DNA of 64,000 nucleotides. Origin: Cyclina sinensis. Taxonomy: Eukaryota > Mollusca > Bivalvia > Venerida > Veneridae. The notes under the pieces are model-generated. The model saw only the letters and a program-made list of their open reading frames with translations, did no database searches and was not told the DNA's origin. Position numbers and translations under genes: made by a program. The stretch covers positions 48,209,134-48,273,133 of the forward strand of contig JAAONU010000001.1 in NCBI GenBank assembly GCA_012932295.1, read 5' to 3'. Shown one piece after another: positions 1 to 12,800 of the stretch; the stretch's first letter is position 1, and the number at the start of each line of letters is the position of its first letter.

Positions 1-1
1 A

Positions 2-781
2 TATGAGGCGCTTATTAGAAACTACCATGAAACAGCCCATGCAAAGGGTCCACAAGACGCTGCTGGTGGTATTCTTAAACGACAGGCAGATACCCCAGTA
101 TTAAGAGGGAAGACATCAATTCAGAATGCAGAAGATTTCTACAACTTCGTGGTTGAGAATTTAGGAACTCCGAAGTCTGGCATTTACAGCAAACGCACGT
201 TCTGATAAGTAGACAAAATCCCTAGAAACTATTTCAAAGAAAGAGATTTCAAACCAGTCAAAGGCAATCGTAAAATCCACCAGATTGTAGCTACCAAATC
301 AAATACATCTGAGCTCTTAGTGTGCGATATTTCCTGTTACAAATGTGTGCAGTGTGTTGAAGGTAGAACGGACGCCTGTGAACTTACAGGAGAAATAGGA
401 CCCCCAAAATCGCAGCCAATGATTATGACTTCATACGTTCGGTCTTTCGACATGGTGAAAGAAACCGATGTAGTAGCCGTATTCACCGATGACCCAAACT
501 GTGACTTTTACTTACTTAAGGTGATAAGTGGGCCTTAAATATTAGAAACAGAAAAGTCAGATTGCTGGGGAAATACATTTCAGGAGGGAGCCAATGTTGT
601 AGAAGGACTGTACTATGACAGAAATGGAAGATCTTGTTTTGCATACAAACTTGTAACTGGAAAAACTGCTATTGTGTACACATATGCTATTCGCTTTGTG
701 TGTTTAGGGGTTAAGGCAAATAATAAAATTTGCCTTGATGATGCCATGCACAGGTCTATTTTAGAAGCAGTAGACGCATGA
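2..781 (+). pseudogene. Decayed 3' end of a repeat-associated ORF
   Basis: One reading frame runs from the window edge to a stop at 779-781. It is interrupted only by in-frame stops, TGA-TAA at 203-208 and TAA at 536-538, with no frameshift. The conceptual product contains a His-x-Lys-Gly segment followed by a Gly-Gly-x-x-Lys-Arg stretch near position 45-95, a Cys-rich patch near 325-360 and a C-terminal 'VEGLYYDR...KLVTGKTAIVYTYAIR' region. I have the impression that similar proteins recur as multicopy uncharacterised genes in molluscs and cnidarians and behave like mobile-element cargo, but I cannot name the family. The absence of an upstream part is due to the window edge. Coding-like continuity beyond the stops argues for a recently inactivated copy rather than chance. 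Confidence 0.6.
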
Positions 782-3110
782 ATACACTGTCGCACTGTTA
801 GTCTCATAGTGAATTTACAGAGTGCACACTTCAGCTTCTACATTAGACCTGTGCATGTATATGATTATGTATGTGTTCTATGTATGGCATATCTAGAAAT
901 AAAATAGTTACAGTAGTTGAAATACAGTAATTCTCTACATGTCTAGAGAATATAAAATTTTTAATCTTATGTTAATAGGTCATGCTAGCGTAATGATTGA
1001 ATAAATAATACTTATAAAAGTAAAATAAAATATTAAACATTCACGAATTTTCAAAAGGTTTTTAATGAATTATTTTATGCTGTGATATTTTATGACAGAA
1101 TTAAAAGTACAATATTTTTCCTATTATATCCAATATACTTATGTGTACACAATAGCAGTTAACCAGGTGGTTCGTTTACAGAATCGTACTGCCACCATTT
1201 AAAAGTTATCACTTTATTAAATTGAACTTATTTATTACGCATAACAATTTCGAAAACAAGGTGCTATACTCTTTTATTTTTGAAGTAAATATTTTAAGCT
1301 TTAAATGTTAAGAAATTCACGGTTAAATTGCATAATGTATTGTTGTATATAAATGTTTCATGAAAGTATATTTACTTGTAAATGATATTAAAATGCTGCA
1401 CAATGTTTATTTAGTTTCCACGTTTTCGTTGCCCCAATACGACGTCTTGAGTGCTAAAATGACGTTATGCTCGATAGTCGAACACTGTGCGCAACGTCAA
1501 AAGATTCCATGAAAGGAGGTAATGCATGCGTACTTTGTAAAGTGTAATAGTACTCAGAGATGGAAATTTTAAGACAATATAATAAATATTCAAGTTAAAA
1601 ACTGGCTCAGCAGAAGCTCAATATAGAAACATTACTGTGAATGAAGTTGAAATTTTACTAAACATGTTCATTTTCAGAAGACAGTTCAAGCAGAAGTCCA
1701 CTGAAGCATGGTCTTTGTCAGAAAACTGTCAGAAGAAGATTGAGTGTTAAGTAGGTATGTGTTTAAGAAAAACATTAAAAAATATTTAGGCTAGATTAGA
1801 TATAATAATAATAAAGCAATAATAATAATAATAATAATGATGATGATGATGATGATGATGATAGTAGTAGTAGCAGTACTAGTAGCGAAATTGTTTGTTT
1901 ACAAATGTTACTGTGAATATATATGAAATCAAAGAAATGATTAAACAATTGCCCTTTATATTTAGAAGTATGTTTAAGCTCTGTTGAAATGAAGAAAGGT
2001 CAACGATATAGCCAAAACAGAAAAGTAAGTTCACAGCACAAGTACAGGTGGAAAGTTACAGGCTTACCTGAAGCAAACTAGACAGTGACCAGGTCATGCA
2101 AGACAAAGTATTTTTTTCTGTTGAAAATGTGTTACAAATAAAAATATGTACATTTTTTCCGTAATAATTAAAAGAAAAATTGTCTTAAACGTTCTTCGAA
2201 AAAATGATTTATTGATGGACCAAAAACTGTGACCTTGTGTATTTTCAGTCCTTTGATTACCGTTAATCCTATCAAAATTGTTTATTGAATATATTTAAGA
2301 TGCTATAAAACTAAATCTAGTATGTTCAGACAAACGGCAAAAAAATTACTAAGATTCATTTTTTTTGCAACGTTCAATGAAAAATAGGAGAGGTATCGCA
2401 ATCATAGGTTACCTTCATTTTGTATGTTTACGTTTGTCTACCATTTTGTGTAATCACATGTATAAACTGCCTGTTTTGTGTGTTAAATGCATTCATGATT
2501 ACAAAGTATGTTTCAGTTCACAAAAGTAAAAATACTTTAAGGGCTGTTATAGTAGGATTTTCTTGAGTTTTTGTTTGTGCAAATACATAAATCCATTTAT
2601 GCAGTCGTATGTAAAGCAAGAACTGAGATAGCACTGAAGAAAGGTTTTCTGGTTATAGTAGATTATGCAATTTACAACTCACAATTCTAATACTTACAGG
2701 TTACATGCAAATGCATGATCAGTGTATTATAATGCAAACAATAACTGTTAAACTCCATTACAAGACATGGTTATGTATAAAAAATTCAGTTCACAAACAA
2801 AATGCTGGTGTGATTCAAATAATATTCCAATTTTCTGTAATTGTTTACTGTTTAAACTTTTGCAATATAAATGAGCCTCAAAAGTTAAACCCATACAAAC
2901 TCTTTAATTCTAAAGTCAAGTTTGTAGCCTAATTTGACAAATACAAGACAAAGGTCTGATGATACTTTAATATCTACTACAACAATTTATGCAACCCAAT
3001 TTCTATGATAAGTAACAAAAACAGATGTCGAAAAACTTTATACATTTAGAAACATGCCTAAGATAATAAGTTACCCTAATGATTGCTTTTCTTAGCCCTT
3101 TCCTCCATAT
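782..3110. other. Gene-free AT-rich stretch
   Basis: About 2.3 kb of AT-rich sequence between the decayed ORF and the end of the minus-strand zinc-finger gene. Apart from the trinucleotide array at 1802-1886 I see no exon-like frame with splice sites, no tRNA and no dispersed repeat that I recognise. The part just below 3409 should hold the 3' UTR of the zinc-finger gene; a variant poly(A) hexamer ATTAAA on the minus strand lies near 3356. Confidence 0.5.
1802..1886. repeat. Compound trinucleotide microsatellite (ATA/GAT/AGT)
   Basis: Runs of ATA/AAT units pass directly into about eight GAT units and then AGT/AGC units. The phase is shared across the three motifs, as expected when point substitutions in one array were then expanded. 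Confidence 0.95.
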
Positions 3111-3114
3111 ATAC

Positions 3115-3282
3115 ACCTTTTTGGCTTGGGCTAACAGTGTAGATCCAGATCAGCCGGCACATCTGTGCTGTCTGATCAGGATCTACACTGTTTGCCTTTT
3201 GATACATTAGGTTATTTCTGACCAAAAGCGACCAGTGCAGATCCTGATCAGACGGCACGGATGTGCCGGTTAAAGGGTTAAC
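3115..3282. repeat. Short dispersed palindromic repeat
   Basis: Contains cagtgtagatccagatcag (3135-3153), its near-perfect inverse ctgatcaggatctacactg (3172-3190), and a third arm cagtgcagatcctgatcag (3233-3251). I recall this sequence motif as an abundant interspersed repeat in bivalve genomes. It would form a stable hairpin if transcribed. It lies just downstream of the zinc-finger gene, possibly in its 3' UTR. Confidence 0.75.
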
Positions 3283-3408
3283 CATCTTACATATAAAGCA
3301 GTTATCACAAACATATGTACAGATAAAAAAGTACCTTTAAATACTATCTGAAGATCTTTAATGCACTTTAACAATGGTCTTGAATTCTAAAACACTGAAA
3401 TAAGTCTC

Positions 3409-3810
3409 TTAGTCAAGGCATGCCTCCAGATGTAACAGGTAAGAATTTTCCACCACAAACCTTCGTAAACATCTCGGGCATTTATATTTTGGAGAAGAAA
3501 CATCACCAAACTGTGGGATATTTGACAACTTTGGTTCATTTTCTCCAGATGACAAATTATTCTGGGAATTCAATCTAGGTATCCAATTTTCAGGTCGAAT
3601 ATTATAAGACTCATTTCTTGAAGTGAAAGGCAAAGGACTGGACCTGTTAGAGCTGAATCTGCCATATTCTCCAGAACGATTACTTCCACCAGAGCGGTTG
3701 AATTCAGATGACCCCATTTGACTCCGTGGAGACATGTATCTTACACTTGGGGTATCCTCAAGAGAACGAGTCTTTTCCAATGCATTCTTTTCCTCACGGA
3801 GTTCTTCATA
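3409..3810 (-). CDS. Last coding exon, disordered linker plus zinc finger
   Basis: The acceptor TTCAAG precedes TATGAAGAACTCC at 3810. The exon encodes the end of the coiled coil (YEELREEKNALEK), a Ser/Arg/Asn-rich linker with several R-x-x-S sites, and the terminal zinc finger, stopping at 3409-3411. Zinc ligands by spacing are two Cys, a His and a final Cys, all present. In NEMO and optineurin an equivalent finger also closes the protein. Confidence 0.75.
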   Translation of the reverse strand, partial: YEELREEKNALEKTRSLEDTPSVRYMSPRSQMGSSEFNRSGGSNRSGEYGRFSSNRSSPLPFTSRNESYNIRPENWIPRLNSQNNLSSGENEPKLSNIPQFGDVSSPKYKCPRCLRRFVVENSYLLHLEACLD

Positions 3811-6800
3811 CTTGAAAGAAAGAAAATAATGTAATGTTAATAGCAAACATCTTAAAAGTTAATAAAGTTAAGTACCACTTATAATACATTATGGATTTGG
3901 TTTGGTTTGGTTGAGGTTTAACACCAGTTTTAACTGCTAAGGTCATATCCTGGCAGTCAGTCCACCTAACCAGTGTCACCGGGTATCCAACCGGTTTACT
4001 TACCACTTTCTCTGCAATTGACTGACTACTTCCTCACTTGCTTCAGAGGTGAGGGACAAATGACCTACAGATGCACTGTCTGAGATCAATTATCACAGAG
4101 AAATTTTGCCGACCCTGATGTGGATTGAACCGGGATCATCAAGATTGACAATCCGATGCTCTACCGATTGAGACAGCCAGGCTGGCAAATAAAAATAATA
4201 ATAATAATACATTATGAAACTTCCAATACTCAAAAGAGAAAGAAATATCATACATAACTAGAATTTTCAGCATAAAGATTTGAATTTCTTATAAAGCTGA
4301 ATGGTTAAAATGTGCAAAATGATCAATTTCAACACAGGAAGTGAACTATGTTGTTAGTTATGAAGAAATAATGATGCACATGTACAAATGTACCTGCAAA
4401 ATGTCTAGTTTCATTTTTTTATGATAGTTAAGTCTGAACAGTGATATTATTGTATTACAAATAAATTCACAGAGTTCTGTGAAAAAACCTTTTTCTTGCA
4501 ACTGACATAAAAATAATAAAACTTGGTTTTATTTCTTCAGTCTCTATACATACTGCATTTACCTTCTGTCTAAGTGAACCAAGCTGAGCGGATAATTTTC
4601 TTGTCTCTTCTGTTTTGGTTTTTGACCTTGCCTTTTCCTCCTGCAGACAAGAGTGTAAAATCTTTACCTGAAAAAAAAAAATCAAGAATATCCATTTTAA
4701 GGCTGCACTGGAATTCTGTTCTTTAAAATGGCCAGATCATTTTTTTGTGGTTTTCTTTTGTATAAAAAAATTCTTAAACTGAATATGTTTATAACTTCTC
4801 TTAATATTAAACATTAAACCTGTTAGTACTTTTCAATTCATATTTAATAAAATACGTACAGGCTCATTCATAAACGTTTTCAGAACAGAACCGACACCCA
4901 GATTTTTAAACATGTCGAGTTTTGCAGACAATATGGCAGCCATACTGGATGTGATACCTGACAAAACCAAACTGCATGGGCATTATTCTCCTTCAATAAT
5001 AACTCTTGTTCCTTTTACAGTCCTTTTCAGCAGATTTCAGTTTTACCAGGACAAGTACTTACATCTTCTTTCCGCCTGTTATATGCATCATTTAATTGCA
5101 TCAGTTCCCTATTAATTTCATGATTATCCTTCATTAGCATCTTGTGTAACTCTTCTTTTTCTTCTATTATCTTCTACAATGGAAATAGATATATAAATTG
5201 TTTACATAGCACAAGTGACAATGCACAGAATGACTTAATCAACTCTTTTCCTACTAAATTACCAGTTTAAAAAAGGTTTTATTCATCAGTCAATCTAAAC
5301 AGTACAGTTATCATTCATATAGCCTATAGGTATTCAATGAAAACTTACAAAATGAAAAAAAAACAAGGCAGATCAGACTGCAGAGAGACCAATTGGTTAA
5401 AACAAGAAAGTAAAGCAGTGAATAGGTTTAACTTGAATACGCAGGTTTATATCCGTGTATTTCAAAATTCACAAGTTATAAATGGAACATATGTTAAAAG
5501 AAACTCTCCTGAAGTTTTTTTCTATCTCTTTCTGGCTAGGTTGACTGTAGTTTACAAACTGACTGCTTTTATGGTGAATGTCCAAGACAAGTTCAACAAC
5601 TTCAAATTTCCAAGAGTTAAGTAAGACAAATGTCTCCTAATTCCAAAGACATCCCTGACTATACAATATGCTCAGTATGAAACAACAATACAGTGTCTCA
5701 GCGTCCCAGTAAGGTAACATTCTAGGAGACTGTGTTTCGTATTGTTACTGAATGGGTTGGGAGCAATCTTTTGTTGACCAATTCTTAGTCTAGATCATGG
5801 ATCTTCTTGACCATATTAACATGCATTAAGTGCAAGGGCATAAAAAGAAAAAATACTAGCATATAAATTGCATAAATCATACTTCTTCTTATTATCTAAT
5901 AAGTAGGGATGGGGTCTGATTTCCAAAATACATGCATATTAAAGGTTTATCCTTATTAGGAACTATACAACAAATTAACTTAAGCAGGAGAACATAGACA
6001 GAAACTGGGAATAATTTAAAACAAGAGGGCCAAGATGGCCCTATATCGCTCACCTGAGAATCATTGCACAGAAACATCAAAAAAATCAGGATGTAAGTAA
6101 GTAGGTCAAGGCCAAGATCACCCACGGTCAAAGATTTAATCTGCATCCAAAATTATCTAATGTTTCATTGTTGTAGCTGAACAGAAGGTCTTCTAAGAAT
6201 AGGCCCTGTGACCTATTTTTTGACCCTGGATGACCCATATACAATCCCATCCTAGATTTTATCAAGACAAACATTCTGACCAAATATTAGGAAAGTCGGA
6301 TGAAAAATACAGCTTCTATTGCATACACAAGGTTTTTCTTAGATTGGACCCCGTGACCTAGTTTTTGACCCAGATGACCCATATACAATCCCAACCTAGA
6401 CTTCATCAAGACAAACACCCTGACCAAGTTTCATAAAGATCCAATGAAAAATACAGCCTCTATCGCATACACAAGGCAAATGTGAACAGACAGATGATAG
6501 ACACCAGACAACGGACAGACAGACAGACGACAGACATCCAGCGATCACAATAGCTCACCCTGAGCATTCGCTCAGGTGAGCTAAAAATTAAGCTCAAACT
6601 AGCTAGAAACCTTGAGGCAGTCCAGCTTGTAAAAGCTTATAATCTGCATATAATCTAGATATTTTCAAGATTCCAGATGTCACATTTGATGTTGAATTGT
6701 TAATAGAAATAAGCCTACTTGCCAAAGCCTAAATAATTTTAGCTTCTTTGTAATACAAGTTATCCTTATTTAACTACACCATCTCTCAGACACAACTACT

Positions 6801-9800
6801 GAGTAAATGAAACACTTCGGAGCAGAAATAGTAACTTTATTACTGGTTCCCATTTATGAGAGATGAACTAAATGTTGTGTGGCTTAAAGTGCCCTTGCTC
6901 ATAGGCTTGTTTGAGGTGTTTTGCTAACTGACATGCTTCAGGTGTCCTTGTTCAAAGTCATGGTTGAGGTGTCCTTGTTCAATGACATGAGTAAGGTGCC
7001 CTTGCTTAAAATATGCTTACGGTGCCCTTGCTCAAAAACATGCTTAAAGTGTCCTTGCTCAAAAACATGCTTAAGATGTCCTTACTCAAAGACTGTGCTC
7101 GAAGACAAACTTCAGGAATCTTTGTTCAAAGACACGCTTGAGGTGTCCTTGCTAGAAGACATATCGGAAGCTCTAGCTGGGCTTTGAACCTGGGACATGG
7201 TGAAACAAGCACAAACAACCTAACCATTCCGACAGATATTATATTATTGCATTTTTCACAAAGCAAAAGTTCATAAATGGGAAAACCTAAAGACAGAAAA
7301 CTAAAACATGTACCTAAGCTCATGAATTCTTACATGTTTCTCCTGAATCAGTTTTTCATTTTCCTCTCTTAATCTTTGGAGTTCTTCCTCAAGAGATTCC
7401 TATAATATACAAGAAAACGTGATATTTTTTTCATTTACAAACCCAAGTATGTTTAGACACTTGATGGTGGCTGTAAAAATAAACAAGAGATGTTTGTGAA
7501 AGACGTATGCCCCATTAATGGCAACTAATTAGCCATGTTACATAGACTTCTAAACATGACCATCATTGACCTACTGCTCTCAAAATCAATATGGGTCATG
7601 TACAGGTCATGACCAACCACAGCACCAAATGTGAAGACTGTAGACAAGCTACTGTGGTGAAGTTCAATGTGACCTTGATCAAATCAATAGAGGTCATCTA
7701 ACAGTCATAACCAACCTCCCCAACAAATCTGAAGACTTTAATCCAAAGTATTCTTTACTAATTGATTGGACAAGCTTTTTCGTGGTAAAGGTCACAATGA
7801 CCTTGACCTTTGACCTACTGACCTTAAAATCAAAAGTGGTCATTTATCAGTCATGACTAACCGTCCAATCAAATCTGAGGACTGTAGGCCAAAGCATTTT
7901 CTAATTATTGATTGAAGGTGAACATGACCTTGACCTTTGACCTATCGACTAAAAAATCAACAGTGATTTTTTACTCAGTAAGGGTAAGGGCAACCATCCT
8001 TTTAAGGCTGTGGGTCAAACAGTACTAAAGTTATTTATCGGACAAGGTCTGGTCTACAGACAAGAGTGACTTTGACCTTAGACCTACTGACCTCAAATAC
8101 AATTGGGGTTATCTACGGGTCATGACCAAACTCCATACTAAATCTGAGGACTGTAAGCCAAAGTATTCTCTAGTTATTGATTGAAGGTAATTGTGACCTT
8201 GCTTGACCTTTGACCTACTGACCCCAAAATCAATAGAGATCTTGAACTCAATAAGGGCAACCATCTTATGAAGTCTGAAGGCTGTGGGTCAAACAGTATT
8301 TAAGTTATTGAGTGGACGTGCTTTTCAAATTCAAGGTGACATTGACCTTGACCTTTCACCTAATGAACCCAAAAACAAAAAGTGTCTTCTACTAACTAAG
8401 TGCAACCCCTCTATGAAGTTTGAAGGCTGTGGACCAAAAGGTATTCAAGTTATTGAGCAGACAGGGTTTTAAAATTCAATGAGACAGTTACCTTGCCCTT
8501 TCACCTACTGGGTCTTCTACTCAGTAAGAGCAACTAACCAATGAAGTTTGAAGGATGTAGGCCAAATAGTACTCGAGCTATTGATCGGACAATGTCTGGG
8601 CTACGGACTGACTGACTGACTTGTGCAGAGTAATATAACCCCACTTCTTTGAAGGGGGCATAATAACCTTAAACACTAGCACAATATCCAGTGATTCACA
8701 CAAAATTATATCAGTTATTTCACCTAAGCACCATTAGCACAACCATTCATATAAATGATGGCAACAAGTAACCAACAAACTGAGTACTCAACTGAACATC
8801 AAAATTTCAGTTACCAAAATTCATAAGTAACTACTTGGGAAAAATTAAATAGAAAGTACAACTTAATTATTAATATTTTCATCACTTCTTTTTATCAAGG
8901 AATAAAATTACAAAATAACTGTATTTATCATTATTCTTGACTTTACTGTAAAAGTTTAACATTTTTAGGCTTATAAAAACCTATTCATGCTAGTACATAT
9001 TGCCAACCACTAGCCAGAATCGCTGGTGGTTTTCTGGCCCTAAATTCTTTGACATGAGATAGCAAGGTGAGAATTCTGAATGAAGCTTTATCTGAAAATT
9101 TCAGGTACTGACTGGTCCATTTTCAAAAGTGAGCAAACAGTCAAAGCAGTATCCATGCCGGCTAACTGCTGCATTTCAGGCTTGTTTTACAGTAAGTCAA
9201 GCATAATTATGTCTGTGTGTTCAATCTTATGAATACCCTAAGAAATCTTCCAAGTAACCAACTACTCAATCAAAAGAGTACTGGAGTATTAAAGTTGCCA
9301 TCCCTAATTCATACAATATATAAAAATCATTTCACCTTGGCATCACTAGAACCACCATTTTCTAAAGACTCGGACATTTCAGCTTCAGCTTCAGTCTCTG
9401 TGCTGAGCTCAAAACTCTCATCCTTAGTAAGTGTAGGTTCTTGTCTCACTTTTGCCATTTCTTCATCTTTTTTAGCCAATTCCCTCTGAAAAAAGTAATT
9501 ACTACTGTTCTAGAACATCTATGGAGGTACTGAAATATTTAGCAACAACTAACTGAACTTTCAGAATTCTACTCTATGCAACTCTACAACCATGTGATAA
9601 AATGTGAACAAATACTGCACTCTTTCTCAAAACTTTTAAGTCACTGGTACAGTTTTCAGCTACATTACCCAGAATGCAAAATGTCTGCTTCATAGTACAT
9701 GTTGGCTAAATGCCAAATTCTTTGTGAACTTTCACTTCTTATTTGGGAAATTAAATAGAAACTGAAACCAAATACCCGGTACATGTACATATTTTCGCAG

Positions 9801-12800
9801 AACTTATGATTCTGGGAACTGAACTGTGACAAACCTTTTCAATAGGATTATTGCATTACAACATGTTCACGTAAGAACCAAATTATAACTTATAATATCA
9901 AATTAGAGGTTTAATACTATCAAAATTATAATCTTGTTTATTTTTTTTCATACTGTTACTTAGCAATTTATAAAAAGTGAAACATTTACATTTCATTATC
10001 CAGAGTTTATTACATCATGGTTTACCTGTAAGAAATTCAGAATTATTAAAAATGTTTGTGTTCCTGAGTACTAAAGACTAAAGATTCACTGTAAAGGGTA
10101 TTCTGAACTAAAATGAGAAAAAATTGCTTAGAAATTGTCTGGACAAATTTTGTCTTCCGACAGCCTGACGAAGAGACGGACAGACCAACGGGCGTCAATC
10201 TTATAAGTTATATAGCCCCGAGATATTCTATGTGGGGGTATAATGATGTTAGATTAAATATTGTAGATAGGCGTGTGGTGCAAAAATTTGTTCATTATAT
10301 TCATTTTAAAGCAGCTCATTCACACTTATGGCGAAAAAAATGAATTCTTCAAAGACATTTTTCAATCACTAATGTTAAGTCAAAACTATAACCTACAGAA
10401 CAACTGAAGATTTATGAGAAAATCTGACCAAAATATATTTAAACTGCTTGAAGGCTCTAAGCCCATTTTGTGAATGTCTATACCATTAGTCAGAGTATTG
10501 ATTGTTGCATGTCACTGCAACCACCTGACTTAATTAACATTGAATTCAACTTCCTCTTCTAAGAAAATCATAAATTGGTATCAAATGATTTATATTTTTT
10601 TTCCTTTTAAAGTGACTGACAAAATTTGGCTTAATTTTTTTCTTCTTTAAAATTAAAGAGAAGTTAAAATACTATGACATAAAAAATGATTTTATGCTTC
10701 TATACATTATAAAAACTGAAGCAAAAAGGATCTGCTTTTAACAGGATTCGAACCAAAGCCTACAGGTCAGTAAAAAAAGGAGCAGTGTACTCTTTGTGAA
10801 TGTCAAAATTAACAATATAAACAAAGGACCTACCCCATGACTAACGGGTTCAATTTTTTACCAGTAAGTGTGAAAAACTTTTTACTATGATGTGTTTCTG
10901 TAACAAAAACTGAGACAGTAACTTATCTTAGATATGCTTTTCACAACTACAACCAGAATTTTTACATATATATATATATACATAAACATTTTCTTTCATA
11001 TGCACCATTGACCCATCTGTGAGTCAGTCTCTTTGAAATGAGTTACAAAGTAAAAACGTGAAATCTGGCCACTATGCTGATTATGTTTTAGCATGGCTCA
11101 TCTTATGTTGTAATAACTGGTTTCCAAACTGTGGTACAAAAGTGTTTAAACTAAATTTTACTTGGAATATCATGTCTTTATTGTAACTGCAAAGTGATGT
11201 CCATGCGATGCAATCATGTAAAGTTACCTAAGAAGCTTTTCTGCCTGTTTGATACCCGACTCCTCTACCATTCTAGCTAGAATTAAACAAGAGCACTGCT
11301 GGGCGGAGCATTATATGACCAATGGGTGATTTTTCTAAGTATGATACATTTGTGATATAAGGGAAGAAACCTCAGGCTTTGAAATTAAATGATTTGCTTT
11401 AAATTTTGAATTTTTTGTTTTTGATTGATAATATTTAGATTTTTATACCCCCGCTTCGAAGAAGTGGGGGATATACTGTTTTACCCTTGTCCGTGTGTCT
11501 GTCCGTCCTTCCGTCCGTAACAAATTTCCATTGCAGTATTCTCAGCAACTATAACATGCAGAAGCCTGATATTTCACATATTGCTATACCCTGTAGTCCC
11601 ATATGGTGTAAAGCGATTTTATGCTCCTTGCTTATCTACTTCCTGTTTACCGAATATTTTTAGATTTTGTCACTATATAGGTGCATTACATCAACCAAAC
11701 GACATCTTTATTTTCCGTCGCAGTTTTCTAAGCAACTAGAGCATGCAGCCGCCTGATATTTTGCATGTTGCTTTATCCTATAGTCCCATATGATGTAAAG
11801 CAATTTTATGCTCCTTGCTTATCTACTTCCTGTTTACCGAATACTTAGATTTTTACACATAGTTGACATACATTCACAATTTCCGTCACAGTTTTCTCAG
11901 CAACTATAAGATGCAGCAGCCTGATATTTTGCATATTGCTTTATCCTATAGTCCCATATGGTGTAAAGCAATTATATGCTCCTTGCTCATCTACTTCCTG
12001 TTTACCGAACTCTTAGATTTTTACACATAGTTGACATACATTCACAATTTCCGTCACACTTTTCTCAGCAACTATAAGATGCAGCAGCCTGATATTTTGC
12101 ATATTGCTTTATCCTATAGTTCCATATGGTGTAAAGTGATTATATGCTCCTTGCTCATCTACTGCCTGTTTACCGAACACTTAGATTTTTACACATAGTT
12201 GACATACATTCACAATTTCCATCACAGTTTTCTCAGCAACTATAAAATGCAGCAGCCTGATATTTTGCATATTGCTTTATCCTATATTCTCATATGGTAT
12301 AAAGCGATTATATGCTCCTTGCTCATCTACTGCCTGTTTACCGAATACTTAGAAGTTACCAACACACAGGAAAGGAGGTTCACTTGATCGTATTTTTGTG
12401 AATACAGACTTCGATAAATCAGAAATCACAGATGTAATACCTGTTCATTATTCTGACCATTTTCATATCCATCTAGCTGTGCCTTGGATGAAGTTGTATT
12501 AAATTCAGGTAAATACTCGGAAAAATTTGACACTCTTTATACATATGACAAATGCAAATTACATTATGAAAGTCAAATTTCTGATAGCGGGGGTATCACT
12601 AGTGAGCATTAGCTCACAAATTTACTTGTTATAATTTGAATTTTAGAGTTTTATAGATCTTCATCATATCTGAATTTTAGGTTTTATAATTGGTATAAAT
12701 GTCAGTCGTTCAGAAGTTATGATGTTCATGCTGTGATGCATGGTTACCAAGTTATAGTGCAGATATACTGACTGTTTAGCTGATTGTCACCTTGACCTTT

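Noticed and set aside
1802..1886. Possible CRISPR-like or regulatory array
   Set aside because: Plain trinucleotide microsatellite in a eukaryotic genome.
6921..7187. 88-codon plus-strand open frame
   Set aside because: It is the translation of the 27-bp minisatellite in an intron; repeated nine-residue units, no start context or homology.
10105..10343. 76-codon frame near 10113 with 'gacggacagacc' motif
   Set aside because: Resembles the end of a degraded dispersed repeat; no splice sites and not in register with the zinc-finger gene.
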